64,000 bases of DNA from Mytilus californianus (lineage: Eukaryota; Mollusca; Bivalvia; Mytilida; Mytilidae), in contig NW_026262712.1 in the NCBI RefSeq assembly GCF_021869535.1, positions 105,397,640-105,461,639 on the forward strand. Reading direction: 5' to 3'. Every line of letters starts with the position of its first letter. Within the stretch, counting starts at the first letter, position 1. A program made the translations under genes and the position numbers. The notes under the pieces were generated by a model, which saw nothing but the letters and a program-made list of their open reading frames with translations, did no database searches and had not been told where the DNA came from. Positions 23,231 to 35,769 of this stretch are shown here, one piece after another.

Positions 23231-23849
23231 TGAAAAATATAGGTCCAGCAGTCAACATTGGCAAATGGATTTTTTTTATGAAATTAGAAAATGTAAGGAA
23301 CTATATCTTTTTCTATGCATTCCCAATTCGTTTTGATCCTACGTTATCGACAACGTCTTGACAACGCCTTTTGTTATATGACGTCAAAGAGTTTATTTCA
23401 CATGTGGAATTATCGGTTTTTATTTCAGTGGGAAGTCAGTGTAAATCAGTGCAACCAATGTAATGATGTGTTATAACCTTAATCACTATAAAACATGCAA
23501 ATATGTCGACAAAGATAAAAAAGATAAAAATAAAACAAAGAAGGCATATATTAGACAAAGCACATTAGTAAAAACGATACGATAAGTGCAAATATGAGGT
23601 CTCCTATAGTAGCATAAGTCGATTCTGAATATTGTCCACTAATTGATAGATTTTATATCCATTTAAGCCAGAAGAATAATCAAGTACATAAACAGTACTA
23701 GAGTTAAACAAGCGTCCATATGGTTTTATCGGAAGTCTTTGTTATAATGCATTTGAGTAATTATATTCCCAAGTGCTTTTTTGGCAAGCATTTCAACTAT
23801 AAGCTTTGTACCTGAATGATCATCTAAAAGTGTTGTGTCCCTTTCACTT

Positions 23850-24084
23850 TGATATTAAGAATATTTGGCGTTCTCTATCATAGAAGGAAAAATAGTGCAT
23901 TTGTTTTGAAATGTTTTGTTCATGACCCTTTAAAGGTCACAGCAGCCTTAAAGGAAGTAATTGTTGTTGACATTTACCAAGCAACAGTGCTACTTGAAAA
24001 TAATAAATTCCTCCTTTTAAAGGAAAAGATAAAGACAATTTTTGCAATAACCATAATTATGCTATAGAAGAAAGAATATTCTTA
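23850..24084. mobile_element. Small TIR element (MITE), ~235 bp
   Basis: The left end TGATATTAAGAATATT and right end AATATTCTTAATATCA are inverted copies; imperfect complementarity continues inwards (CTCTATCATAG versus CTATAG). The open frame across the interior has no recognisable domain. Superfamily unknown. Confidence 0.5.
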
Positions 24085-25129
24085 ATATCAGATGATGATA
24101 ATTAAGCAACGTGTAAAAAGTATAAGGCCACGCCAAAGTAATACCTTGTTCGTCAGACCACCCGCCTGTTGTGAATAGTCGACCAGAAAAAGTACTTTTA
24201 TTTTTTATTAAACCTGCGTCCGTTACAGAGCCGCGCGCGTCTGTCTCTTGAATTCATGGAACACAAATTTTAATCAGTTGTGCGTTTGAAAATAACCCCA
24301 TTGAAATTGACATTAAGAAAATATCTTGATCCAACTTCACAATTTTGTTATTACACTATTATTGCTTAATTTAGTATGATAAATATTTTAGTGTAAGCCA
24401 TGCATAATAACACAAATAATGAACTCCAAGGAAAACTCAAAACAGAATGACTTTGATCAAATGGAAAAATCAAAAACTCAAACACTTCAAACGAATGGAA
24501 AACGGCTACCATATTCCTGAAATTTGTAATATATACATGTCCAACAGTAGAGGTAAAACATAATTTACATTATTAATCCGCTGATTATTAAAGTAAACAG
24601 TCTTGCTACCCAGATTTTGCAGTTGTCATTCTTCAACATTCACAAAAAACACACTATTCATGAATAATTGATTTTGATTAAACTTGTATTAATAAATATA
24701 GGTTGTTGATATTTAGCAACGTCTTCCATTTAACACAAGGCAAAAAACCAAACTCCAAGGTAAATTAAAAAAAGGTTGATGAAGCCTGACAAGATCGAAC
24801 GATCGACTATGATAACAAATAGATTGAATAGAAAACCACAGTCGTATTCCGGACAAGGTACAGGATTTTTTTTAAAGTGAGGGTTGCACCTAGTTTCATA
24901 GCTAGCTAATCCTCCCACTTATTTGAAATTCTGTTATATTGACAAAATTGAGTGAGCTGTCAAAACAGGCATAATTGGTCTCGATTAACGTGAGAATAAC
25001 TTGGAACCAGCAGTCATAACTGTGTAAATATACATCACAGACAATCAGGAACAAAGACACCTTCATTTCATGTAGTTGATAGTACATACAGTATAGTTAA
25101 ATATTATGAAATATACTATATATATAGCT
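24085..25129. other. Non-coding with two R3 fragments
   Basis: R3 scraps lie at 24418-24515 (GAACTCCAAGGAAAACTC ... CTTCAAACGAATGG) and 24735-24905 (ending CACCTAGTTTCATAGCTAGC). Between them nothing was recognised. Confidence 0.5.
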
Positions 25130-25205
25130 AACTTTTGTATTAATATTGATTCACTCATAGGGTCTTGCATCGGAATTAAAATACACCTGTGACGTAAATC
25201 TTTAT
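25130..25205 (-). repeat. R2 3'-end fragment
   Basis: AATATTGATTCACTCATAGG and GGTCTTGCATCGG are the reverse complement of the R2 end at about 23130-23170. Confidence 0.6.
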
Positions 25206-26995
25206 TCAAACTCTCCATTATTTTTCAGGAATCGAGAGTTATTTTCTATTGTTCGTCATCATTCATCCGGACGTTTTGCCCTTTGGATATTTCCATGGGC
25301 ACTTTCTTAAAAAGTGTTCACCCATGGGAATAATTCTAGAGGACGGAACGCGATATTGAGTGAAGATGAAATCTTACTAAAACGACTGATACTGGGTTTT
25401 TATAAATTGGGATCGTAGTAATACAATGAACACGAAATATCTCATTATTAACAAACAGCTTTTATTTGCGAGTCGTAATTCCATCTTGTAAAATATAGTA
25501 TCGTATTCACTGAAATTCAACAATATAATCCACAATTTGTTTTCCGATGCAAACCATGGTTGAATTTTTGTCATGGATAGTATCCAAGTGGGTAAACACG
25601 AATATTTTCCATTGAATATCCCATTCCTCTTCTGTGCATCTACAAAATATCAAATGTGTTAGCTGTGTGTGAGTCAGTGAATTCTATTGTAATATTGAAC
25701 ACATTAACATTATTCAATAATGAAAGTAAGAGAAAAAATATTTCACATAAAGATTTGATTTTAAGTTTACCTTTTAATATATCATTTCCTTGAAATATTT
25801 TGATTTTGCACAGCAAAAATCGTTTGTTGCATTTTTATATATATAAATTAAAAACACAAAAAATCACTCAGAATGTTTCTACAATAATATTGTGGTTTAA
25901 TAGAATAAAAAGTCCAAGAAACTGAAATGGTCAAAATGGCGTATTCGGTATTTTATTTGATTGTTCGTTGTTATAATTTAAATATAGTACTTATGAATAA
26001 AATTTGAGGGGGTATGGATAACATTTGGATAAGGCTTGTGTTAAATATTAGGCGGGTTTTTTAATCAATTTTCAACAGAAACGCGTACCATAATCGAATT
26101 CATTCACTGTTGTTACATGTCCAGTGGCAAATATAACAGTTATATCAACAGTGCAAATATACGGCGTTAATCTTGAAATAAATGTTTGAATGAAATTAAA
26201 AGGTAGACTGTTGTCGACTTAAGTTAAATACATACAAAACGGAACCCAGAAATGTTTTTTCATCATGCGGATTTTTTTTTCTAAAACTTTTTTTATTCCT
26301 TTCTGATAATAATGAAGAATGAAACATACTTTCAGTTTGCTTGTATTGCTATTTAAGAAAAAATGCATACAAGTTTTGTTCGTTGTAATAGCAAAGGGAA
26401 CGACAAATGTTGTGTTGTGCATGAAATACTGTTTTCTTGTTTCATTTTATTTCATCGAATACAATGGTTTGAAATATAGAATCACAATTTGTTTTCGATA
26501 TGAGTTAAAATCGAGCACACCGTTTTTAGTTAAATAACCTTTTCTTGAGTGTTACATACCTGAAAATTCATTCTAGTTGTACCATTTCACTTTTCTCAGG
26601 CGATTCTACATCCAATATTTATCAAACGAAAAACACATATAATCTTTTAACATATATGCATAAATACTAGTTTTGTTTTAACCTTCCCGAAATACCACAT
26701 AAAGACACAAATGAATATCCTTTCAATCCCACTGCAAGAAAGACGTGCGTATCCAATGACTTTAAACATAAATCTGAATGAACTTTATTCAAGATATTTT
26801 TATAGTAATTATTCTGCTGCTAATAAATACTTCGTTAAGTGAGTAGATGGTCAGCTTGATCATAAATTTTGCCTGCGGATTCTTGGATACAACACGGGGA
26901 AAATGAAAAGAAAACCATTACAAAATTAAATAAAATTCTTTAAAATGATATAATCTGAAGATTCGTTTTTAATATTTAAGGTGTATTTTAAGTTA
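25206..26995. other. Non-coding; short hairpin at 25286-25330
   Basis: TTCCATGGGCACTTTCTT and AAGTGTTCACCCATGGGAA make a short imperfect hairpin. The remainder is AT-rich, with no exon or repeat family recognised. Confidence 0.45.
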
Positions 26996-26997
26996 GC

Positions 26998-27100
26998 GAA
27001 AGTCCAAATAACTGTCCATTCCTGGGAAATAATGGGCGTCGGCCCTAAGGGACTCCGCTCCATTTTTTCCCAGGAATGAAAAGTTATTTCGACTTTCTCT
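26998..27100. repeat. Foldback element, ~35-bp arms
   Basis: The left arm AAAGTCCAAATAACTGTCCA then TTCCTGGGAAATAATGG pairs with CCATTTTTTCCCAGGAATG then AAAAGTTATTTCGACTTT. The loop is GC-rich (CGTCGGCCCTAAGGGACTCC). It looks like a small MITE or a structured transcript source. Confidence 0.65.
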
Positions 27101-27154
27101 ATAACATAAACAGATTGTAGGCATGATGCGTGTTCTGGTCTTCTCACATATTTT

Positions 27155-27722
27155 ATGATGGTATGATAGTAAACCCCTAACGGGAGGGATTATGCTTGAT
27201 TTTCATATGATGAAGACATATTCCTTTAATCAGTTTAATTTAGGTCTGGAGCTGGCATGTCAGTAACTGCTTGTAGTCCTTTACCAATTATGTATTATTG
27301 TCATTTTGCTTAGTTTCTTTTGTTACCTATTCTGACATCGGACTCGAATTCTTTTAAATTGAGTTTTACTGTACGTATTGCTTTGTGTTTGTTTTTTCTA
27401 CATTGGATAGAGGTATAATGGGGAGGGTTGAGATCTCACAAAACATGTTTAACCTCGTCGCATTTTTGCGGCTGTCTCAAGTCAGGAGCCTCTGGCCTTT
27501 GTTAGTCTTGTATGATTTTTAATTTCAGTTCATCTATATGGTTTTAGAGTATGGCATTCATTATCACTGAACTAGAAAACAATTTGTTTAGGGGTCAGCC
27601 GAAGAACGCCTTCGGGTGCATGGTTTTCTAGCTGCGTTGGAGACCCATTGGTGGCATTCGGTTGTTTTTTACTCTTTGGTCGGGTTGGTGTCTCTTTGAC
27701 ACATTTCCCATTTCCATTATCA
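27155..27722 (-). repeat. Dispersed repeat R2, minus orientation
   Basis: It reads from ATGGTATGATAGTAAACCCC through GGTCTGGAGCTGGCATGTCA to TTGACACATTTCCCATTTCC, the reverse complement of 22485-23060, with many substitutions and small gaps. Confidence 0.75.
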
Positions 27723-29056
27723 ATTCTATGCACACTTTCAACAAATTAAGTAAACTATAAAGACATGGGTATAAGTGAGTCTTATGAAGTGAAACAAGAT
27801 ATGAGATGGAAAATTTTAGTCTCCTTGCTATAATTAAAATTTCCAGGAATAAATCACTTTCTTAAGTAACCAAACAGAAAAGGATGTTATCATATCATAA
27901 TTTACTCTTTGGCAATAAATTAAAGTAATGGATAAATATTCACATTACGATTATAATTTCACAAAAATGTCCTAAATTAAATCAATGGAAAATTGTCCCG
28001 TTAAATGCACTGCTTTCGTAATTAATAATCGTTGTTATCCTACTAACCCTACTGATAACGATCATAGATATATAAATCCCATATTCAGAATCCGAAACTT
28101 CTCGTTCGGAGTCCTCAGAGGTAAAAAAAAAATTGATAGGCAGGAGATGTATTTCGAAATAACATACCGATGAAATAGAGATGTACGTTTTTTCTCTTAA
28201 TATTTGAAGGAAAATCCCGTAACCGTCGTCCTTTTGGCTTTATATACAGTCACGTCAATCGTTACATTAGTTTAATTATGTTGATTTTGGAAATTGTCAC
28301 ATTTTCTACACATTTAAGAATGATTTCAACAACTATTTTAGTTAACATATCATTTGCCTTCTTATAGATAGAATCATTTGGAATGAACGGAAACAACAAC
28401 TTCCGGGAGTCACTTTAGTAGTTTTCTGTTTTTAAGGATATTTTCCTCTGGACTATTTTCGTAAACAATATAAATATCGATACAATATGGCGACAGGAAT
28501 CTACTGCAGACACATCAAACTTGGGAATAAAATGTATGGTATTGTATTGTATTATTAAACTTGTATACATAATTAATAATCAACGTTTGATAAAACAAAA
28601 AAATGAAAATGGAAAAGAATCATTGTAATATAATAACAAAATGTTAGTGTTTATATTTCATTTATTATTACCACTTACCTGATCACTTGGTGACATTGCA
28701 AAACTAGGAAGTAAATATCAGTTTATTGATGAATAGAATTAAAGATTTTTTAAAAAGCACATTTTTCTATAAACCACTTCTGACTATATTATGTAATATG
28801 TAATATTTTCATACAATATACTATTTTCAATATGATAAAACTACGGACTAATCTTATTTTCATGCAGACATTGTTACACATAAGAAACAAATATTTTTTG
28901 ATTCCATATATCTGCACGCAATGATAGTTACCGTTCATTGCTGAAAATCAATGGAATTATTGAAAACGTTACTTATCATTGACGTTCGATCAGATTTATC
29001 CAGACTTCATTTACAAATACAATTTTACTAAATTTATACTTTTCCACTGTCGGTAA
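27723..29056. other. Non-coding, nothing firmly recognised
   Basis: A CG-containing patch near 28400-28520 includes ACAATATGGCGACAGG, a plausible start context giving MATGIYCRHIKLGNKM, but no second exon was found. The rest is AT-rich. Confidence 0.4.
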
Positions 29057-30262
29057 AGTGTCCGGCTAGGATCGTGGTTTTTCGAGTGAATCGGTCCACT
29101 TTTTTCGACTGTAGATCGGGTTTTTTTTTAGTAATAAAACATGCGATAAGGTCAATTAACTGCTATTTCGTAATTATAATAGTTTTTTACATGACTCTCC
29201 ATCTTATTTTGAATACTATAAAAAATCAGTGTTTGATATGGTTGTTTTTTTTTCGAGAGCAATGTGTTCAGTGAAACCGTCCGGGTTTTTCAACAAATGT
29301 TCCGAGCTTTTTAAAGAAAATTTGAGTAAGAAAAAAGTATTCTTGGCTTCAAAAAGACTTTTTCTAGTTTATAACTGTAATTGAGTGAAGGACAATATCA
29401 TATATTCCCAATAAATCACCAAAACATATTACTACGTAATTAAAAATTTTCTGTTCGGAAAACGTTCTACCACAACTTTCCAGTGTTAGATTAGAAATTA
29501 TTGGATCCTTTATACAACGGTCTAAAGAACATAGTGCAGAGGGACTCATGATCCTTTCAACTTCATTTCATGATACTTTTGTTATTACAGTTAATAATAT
29601 TTTTTGTGGTGAACCCCGGAGAAGTAAGAAAATGTGACAAACAACATTATATATATATATATATATATATATGAACGATACTTGTTTATAACATGCAAGT
29701 GTAAGTACACCATTATCAAACTGATGAATGTATTGGTTTCATGCCTTGAAAAGTACTTAATTTGAACATGTTTTTTTGTACACTGACACATAACATTTTA
29801 ACCTAAATTTGTATAATCACTCGATAAAACACGAACGCACTCGAAAAAAACCGGACATATAGAAATGAATTAGTCTCGATATGTCGTTTTCAATGCAAAA
29901 ACAAGAATTGTTGTAAAGTGTCTGTATATCTAAGGATATATAGATTCCATGTATGCATTTCCGTTGACATTTGCATTGGTATGTGTATAAAAATGGCTTT
30001 ATTCTGTATTTTGGAGTAAAAGCATTGTAAGGCTAAATTTAACTTTTTTAACGAAAAATAATGTCGGATTGATAATATCTTTTATTCGAATACAAGCATA
30101 CCTTGCATAAGCTTGTATTTTAAACTCAAGCTTCTATATCACGTCTTGTCAGAAAGGAAATCTGTTTGTTTACATCTTTGATCATATTCACTCAAAACAA
30201 GTGGTCACATTCGAAAAAAACCGATCAAATCACTCGAAAAAACACGATCCTAGCCGGACACT
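29057..30262. mobile_element. 1.2-kb TIR element with subterminal CGAGTG repeats
   Basis: The left end AGTGTCCGGCTAGGATCGTG followed by GTTTTTCGAGTGA is matched by the inverted right end TCACTCGAAAAAACACGATC CTAGCCGGACACT (30230-30262), about 33 bp. Further CACTCGAAAAAAACC-type boxes occur inside both ends (29098, 29821-29860, 30190-30235). No transposase frame is visible. No convincing target duplication was found, so superfamily is undetermined. Confidence 0.7.
29649..29671. repeat. (AT)n microsatellite
   Basis: About eleven AT dinucleotides inside the TIR element. Confidence 0.9.
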
Positions 30263-30727
30263 ATACCTACCGTGCTGTTTTCTGAGAACAAAAGTGACAA
30301 TGTCACATTATTTTGCTAAAGAAATTATTTTCTTGTTTGTAATATATATTATTATTTTCTGTTTTGAAAATATCAGAAATCAGGACGTAATGCGTTATGG
30401 CATAATTCGACGTATATTTTTTTCATATTGAGTATCTTAAAAAAATTGGAGAAATGTCGTCCCCAAAAGAGAATGAGGTGAAACAATGAATAGAAAAGTT
30501 GATATTTCGCACTATTAGAAGATGCCAAACTTGAAGATTAATCCCTATAAACTATCACTATTTCTTCCAAAAGCCTGATTAATTTATCAGGCTTTCTAAT
30601 TAACACTTACAAATACTGTTGATTTCAGTTGAATTTTATTATGATATTTCATGAAGATAGTTAGTATTGATTAAACTTTTTAACACTTTTGTTTTCTCTG
30701 GAGTGACATTATTTTCGAAATTTTTAG

Positions 30728-30787
30728 AAATAAAAAGATGGGGTATGATTGCCAATGATACACTCCCTACAAAAGACCAAATGACAA
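30728..30787 (+). repeat. R1 5'-end fragment
   Basis: AAAGATGGGGTATGATTGCC and CAAAAGACCAAATGACAAG match the start of R1; the rest is missing. Confidence 0.65.
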
Positions 30788-30789
30788 GT

Positions 30790-32039
30790 GCCTTATTGTG
30801 TTTTTTAATTACGATAGATTGTGTTAATAGTTGGAACAGAATATGTGTACCAATGTGCACATGTTTTTACCCATGTACAAAGACAATGTGTTGTTCGTTT
30901 GTTGTTTATCTTGTACGTTTCAGATGTGTTTGCGTGTAATGATGGTTTTAATGGGGACCTGTATTGTCTTCTATCATTTGTTAAAAAATAAACATTCACA
31001 ACACATGTATGCCTTGTACCCGAGGGTATCATCAGACCAGTAGTCCGCGCTTTTGTGATAAGATCATATATCATTAAAATGTTTATTTTCTTTCTTAACC
31101 AACTTCAAATACATAACTTACTAACAGTTGTAAACAATGAACCTTAGTCAAGAAGTCAGCTCTAAGTTAACTTTTTAAAGATTAGAACTGCACACATCTG
31201 TACAACAGTGACAACAATGATGCTAAGGTTCCTCCCTGCACTGTTGCTTATGAAACCATAGAATGCAATTAGTACAAATATTGTACTTGTGTATTGTGTG
31301 TTAGTTGCATATAACAAAGTATTTCTACGAGCACAAATATACGTTTTTGATGACACTTAATCAACTATATTATTTTTTTTCTTGAAAGATATAAGTTCAT
31401 TTTCTTTAAATTGATTGATTATTAAAAGTTAAATTGTTCAAAACGCCTTATTTTGAACAATTTTTTTTTCAGAATTTTCGGTTGATAAAGCTCCACATAA
31501 GTACTCGTGGATTATTGGATTTATCCAATCTCAATAGTTATATCATAAGAGTTTGGACGAACAAGCGAGTTCCGACCAATCTGACTTTAATCAGATTGAT
31601 TAATGTTGATTTTCTCGTTAATAATCACGAATTCTCTTATTACACAACTAAAATTCATCCAAGGGAATTTGATTAATATAATCGTTATAAAGACCAATAA
31701 CTATTCTTTTTCCTCATATAAATATTTCAATTAAACACTGGAATATCTAAAGAAAACATACGTCAAGTGAGACGATTTTTTTGTTTTCTCTTTTTGGGCC
31801 ATGGTGTTTCTTTGACCCTTCTCATGACGTATACATTTCCCAAACTTGTTCGCTATGTCCTTGTCTGGAGTGGCGTTTTTTTTTAAATTTCAACGAACGG
31901 AATGAAAAAACATGTTTGTAGATCTGGATAAAATATAGGATTTTCCTTTAAAGAAATTCTATGTACACATATTAAATTGTAAAACTAAGCCATTGACGTA
32001 TACTAGTATAAACATAAAGTTCAAATGAAGTTACTGTTA
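30790..32039. other. Non-coding, nothing recognised
   Basis: The open frames here (for example 31434-31676) lack recognisable domains and splice context. Confidence 0.45.
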
Positions 32040-32330
32040 TCAGTTAAAGGCAACCGTACAGCCTTCAACAACGAGAAAGCCCTATACCGTATGAAAAATA
32101 TGAAACAATTTAATTGAGAAAACTATCGGCCTTATTTATAACAAAATAATTTATGCAAAAATCAAATATGACAGACATAAACCAACGACAAAAACTAACC
32201 TACAGGCTTCTGACTAGTGACAGGCACAAAAAGAATGTTTCTGGATTAACCATGTTTTTAGCGATCAACCCTCACCTAACCTGGAGCAGTGGTGTTACAT
32301 AACTGGAAATACTCGCAGTTACCGACAGTT
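32040..32330 (+). repeat. Dispersed repeat R1, internal and 3' portion
   Basis: AACCGTACAGCCTTCAACAA, TTGAGAAAACTATCGGCC and CAGGCTTCTGACTAGTGACA match R1 with heavy divergence. Confidence 0.65.
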
Positions 32331-32517
32331 AGTTCAAACCTAATAACAACTAATGAAAAATAATGTAGCGTAGACTAAATATCAATCAGTACACATCCAA
32401 AATCTAAATAATTTAGTGTAAAGCAAACCTATAGGTTTAGATTGTAGTACCGTGAAAGTGCATATGTGTATAAAACAATAATATTTAGTATGGTTTTAAA
32501 CTACTGATAAGAAATCA

Positions 32518-32541
32518 ATATATATATATATATATATATAT
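32518..32541. repeat. (TA)n microsatellite
   Basis: About twelve TA dinucleotides; a shorter TA run lies at 32604-32620. Confidence 0.9.
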
Positions 32542-32689
32542 TAAAAAGTTTTAAACTTTGTCCACGCTGTGCATAAAATAGGAAAAAAAAACAAAATAAG
32601 GCTTATATATATATATATACCAATGAAAACAATGTTCAAAGATCTTTTCTAATCAAATATGCTTAACTTCTTTATGCACCTGTTCCATG

Positions 32690-33455
32690 TTTGGAGCCTA
32701 TTATAGGATTAAACACATTTTTTCTAGAGGTTATTGATGTGTAAACCGGGGCGATTAACTCACAAACTGAATAAAAGTCCGAAGGACTTTTATGTTAAGT
32801 TTGTGAGTAAGAGCCCCGGTTTACACATCAATAACCTCTAGAAAAAACGTGTTTAATCCTTATAATTCTTCAGTCAAACATTCGCGATTTTTAGTTAAGA
32901 TTTTTTGTTTGATAGCTACTACCATCAAATGCACATGTCATAACTAAGGATTTAGCCGCCATATTGAATTTCTAAAATCCGTAAATATTCGATAAATGCA
33001 ACAGAATCTAAAATGAAATAGCACCTACCTCAAAAACTGCATTTTAATGAGATATTATCCGAATTTGAAGCGTACAAGTAACGAAATAATCTTTCGCTTG
33101 AAAGTTTTCATTTGTATGACGTCGTGTTTTGCCATGACGTAAATGCGCTAAATCATTCATGAAATTTCGCAGAATTTTTCATGAATTTTAATTTTATGCA
33201 TTTTCAAAGCTTTAATGTAATGTTTTTTTGGTTACATATGCATTAAAATAGAAAAAAAAACTGTTATGTTTTTGTTTTTCAATCTCAATTTGCTGAAAAT
33301 CCCGGACTCCCTGCATATGCATGTGTATCGCGCATGAATAGATGGTACGAAAGTAGTTTCGGAAACATGGTTTATCGAAGTGTAAACCAAGGTAAAAAAT
33401 TCTAATTGACCAATCCGTTTCAAGTATTTATAGATATGCAAATCATATAAGAATT
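32690..33455. repeat. Repeat R4 with near-perfect 75-bp hairpin
   Basis: The segment opens with TAGGATTAAACACATTTTTT. At 32706-32860 it folds into a long palindrome: CTAGAGGTTATTGATGTGTA / AACCGGGGC and ACTCACAAACT on the left, AGTTTGTGAGT and GCCCCGGTTTACACATC on the right, centred on AAAGTCCGAAGGACTTT. It ends at ATATGCAAATCATATAAGAA. A second diverged copy (44890-45430) begins and ends with the same motifs, so both ends belong to one family. No coding frame. Confidence 0.75.
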
Positions 33456-34676
33456 ATAATGCAGTGTTTGTCTTTATTATCTGTCTGTTATATTTGTTAT
33501 TCGTTGAATGTTTTGTCATAGATCAGACTTATTTTTTAATTGTTTGCATTTTTGTCATGTCGAATTCATTCATCGCTGACTGTTTACGGTATGGAATTTG
33601 CTCATTACTGAAAGCAGTTCTTGACCTATATTTACCTTAATTTGCTTTAGTTGCTTCATTGGTAATCATTCCCCATCTCCTGCTTTTATACCATGTACAA
33701 AATGTCAGGGTAAGCGATCATATTGATTTGCCTCTTGGATCTAATCTGTCAGGAATAAATATCGGTTTTTCTTGTTTGTTTGTAATGCATATTGCAATAT
33801 TGTCGTAATTAATTTCATATGAGAAAAATACAGCAATTCTATGAGAAAGTATAGCATTTATAAGTTCATTATAAAAACGTATCGCTATTTTATAAGTAAA
33901 AATATCATACTCACATAAGAAAATATAGCATATTCAATCTTTTACACGTAAGTATGGCTTAAAATGCAATCGAACATATTGAAAGTGTACATCACTGTCT
34001 TTGCTACATGATTATCAAAGTATTTTTACACTTCAAAATTATAGATCGTACAAATAGGTTTCATGTTATCTAATTTGCCTATTTTCTCTAATAACTAAAT
34101 AATACTTTGAATTAACTGTACCCAGTGCACGAGATGTTTGTCCCGTTTAATACGTTCGTTGTTTTAGAAAAGAAATCAATTATTTACAGATAAAGTTTCT
34201 TTTATTCTTACAGATGTGATTTTCGTCTGTGATTTTCCCCCAATACATCTCGTTTACAAAATAGATTATCGCTGCTCAGTGCTCTACATAAGAAGCGGTT
34301 TTCTAGATTAGCACTTTCCATAGATACGTTACTTGTTCCATATTTCTATGTTGATGGTTTATCAATGTCACGGTCCGGTAAACTTCGCGAAAAAAATCGA
34401 ACGTGAAGTAGCTTGAGATATACTATCACTGAATGAAATATTGTGTGTAGATGAAACGGTATAGATTCGTTATAAATGTAAAAAAAAAAAAATATGCAAA
34501 GAGAACTAAGTTAAAGATATTTGTTCAAATATTTCGTGAACATTAAAATAAAAAGAAACTAATTTGAATTTCACATTTTTCCCTATGTTTATGAAATAAC
34601 GCAAACCTTTGCGAAAATGCTTGAGTGTTGATTACATATTATTACATTATAATGTGCAAGATAATACATATAAATA
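33456..34676. other. Non-coding, nothing recognised
   Basis: AT-rich DNA without identifiable exon or repeat. Confidence 0.5.
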
Positions 34677-34885
34677 CGAAGATGTGGTATGAGTGCCAAT
34701 AAGACAACTCTCCATCCAAGTCACAATTTATAAAAAGCAAACAATTATAGGTCAACGTACGGCCTTCAACACAGAGCCTTGGCTCACACAAAGCAGTAAG
34801 CTATAAAGGGCCCCAAAATGACAAGTGTAAAACCATTCAAACAGGAAAACCAACGGTCTAATCTATAAAAAATCTATAAGTGTTA
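34677..34885 (+). repeat. Dispersed repeat R1, variant with CATCCAAGTC
   Basis: GAAGATGTGGTATGAGTGCC, AACTCTCCATCCAAGTCACA and TAAAGGGCCCCAAAATGACA define a variant also seen inverted at 2195-2485. Confidence 0.8.
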
Positions 34886-35021
34886 CACGGACCGCTTACA
34901 ATGGTACATATATGACAAGTGATTTTGTTTTCGTTTGCATAACACTTTTGGTTTGTTTGTTTCTGGTATAAACTTTGGCAGGTTCAGTTGAGAACATAAT
35001 AAACTGTTGTCACAGAGATTT

Positions 35022-35503
35022 GTCTCGCTTTTTTGTAATTTTGTTATGCAAATGTCGAAATTAAAATGTCAATACTTAAAAAGTTAGGCTAATATTCAAA
35101 ATCAATGAACCATGATTGAGGTACATGGCTAAACCATCTCCGTGTGAATGAGATGCGCCAATGCTAATACAACTGCATACCAAATATCATTGACCTACCA
35201 CAAATGGTTCCCCATAAATTGACCTAATCACAAACTAAAGCATAAAAATTAAGCAAAAGTTTCAAAGTCAATAGACCATGACTGAGGAGACAGGGCCAAA
35301 TAATCTCCATTGAAATGAGATGTGTCAATGCTAAAACAACTGTATACCAAATATGATTGACCTACATCTTGTGGTTCACCACAAACTAGACCTAATCAGA
35401 AACTAATACATTGTTGACGACGCCGCCGCCGCCGCTGCCGTCGTCGTCGCCGACTCCGGACAGCATACATATGTCTCGCTTTTTGACTCCGTCAACCGAG
35501 ACA
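35022..35503. mobile_element. MITE-like element, TTTGTCTCG ends, GCC/GTC-rich
   Basis: The left end TTTGTCTCGCTTTTTTG pairs with the right end CCGAGACAAA. The interior holds two diverged direct copies of a ~165-bp unit (AATGAACCATGATTGAGG ... GACCTACCACAAATGGTT and AATAGACCATGACTGAGG ... GACCTACATCTTGTGGTT) and a codon-like GCCGCCGCC/GTCGTCGTC tract at 35415-35455. Similar elements are common in mollusc genomes (from memory). Confidence 0.65.
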
Positions 35504-35626
35504 AAAACCACAAGGTTCAAAACAGAAAAGCAAAATCTCGGGTAAACTTTTATTTTGGTAGTTGAATTTCATCCTTAGTTTTATCACAGTTAAATAATTT
35601 AAGAAGCTGGTGTTTCCTCCTTGATG

Positions 35627-35632
35627 TTTATT
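35627..35632 (-). promoter_or_regulatory. Polyadenylation signal AATAAA of the SRCR gene
   Basis: On the minus strand AATAAA lies 138 nt after the SRCR stop codon, in an AT-rich 3'UTR. It is the first canonical hexamer I see downstream. Confidence 0.65.
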
Positions 35633-35769
35633 TTTCATCATTTTTGAATAAAGAACAATGTAAATATGAAGTTATTTAATATGCAAATTATTTCGACATT
35701 GTGCCAAAACAGTTCACATGCATTGAATTAATAATGATCAAAGAGAATGAGATGTCCGTTTTAATGTTA

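Noticed and set aside
28484-28545. Possible first coding exon starting MATGIYCRHIKLGNKM
   Set aside because: Good start context and a less AT-rich patch, but no clear donor, no second exon and no recognisable family.
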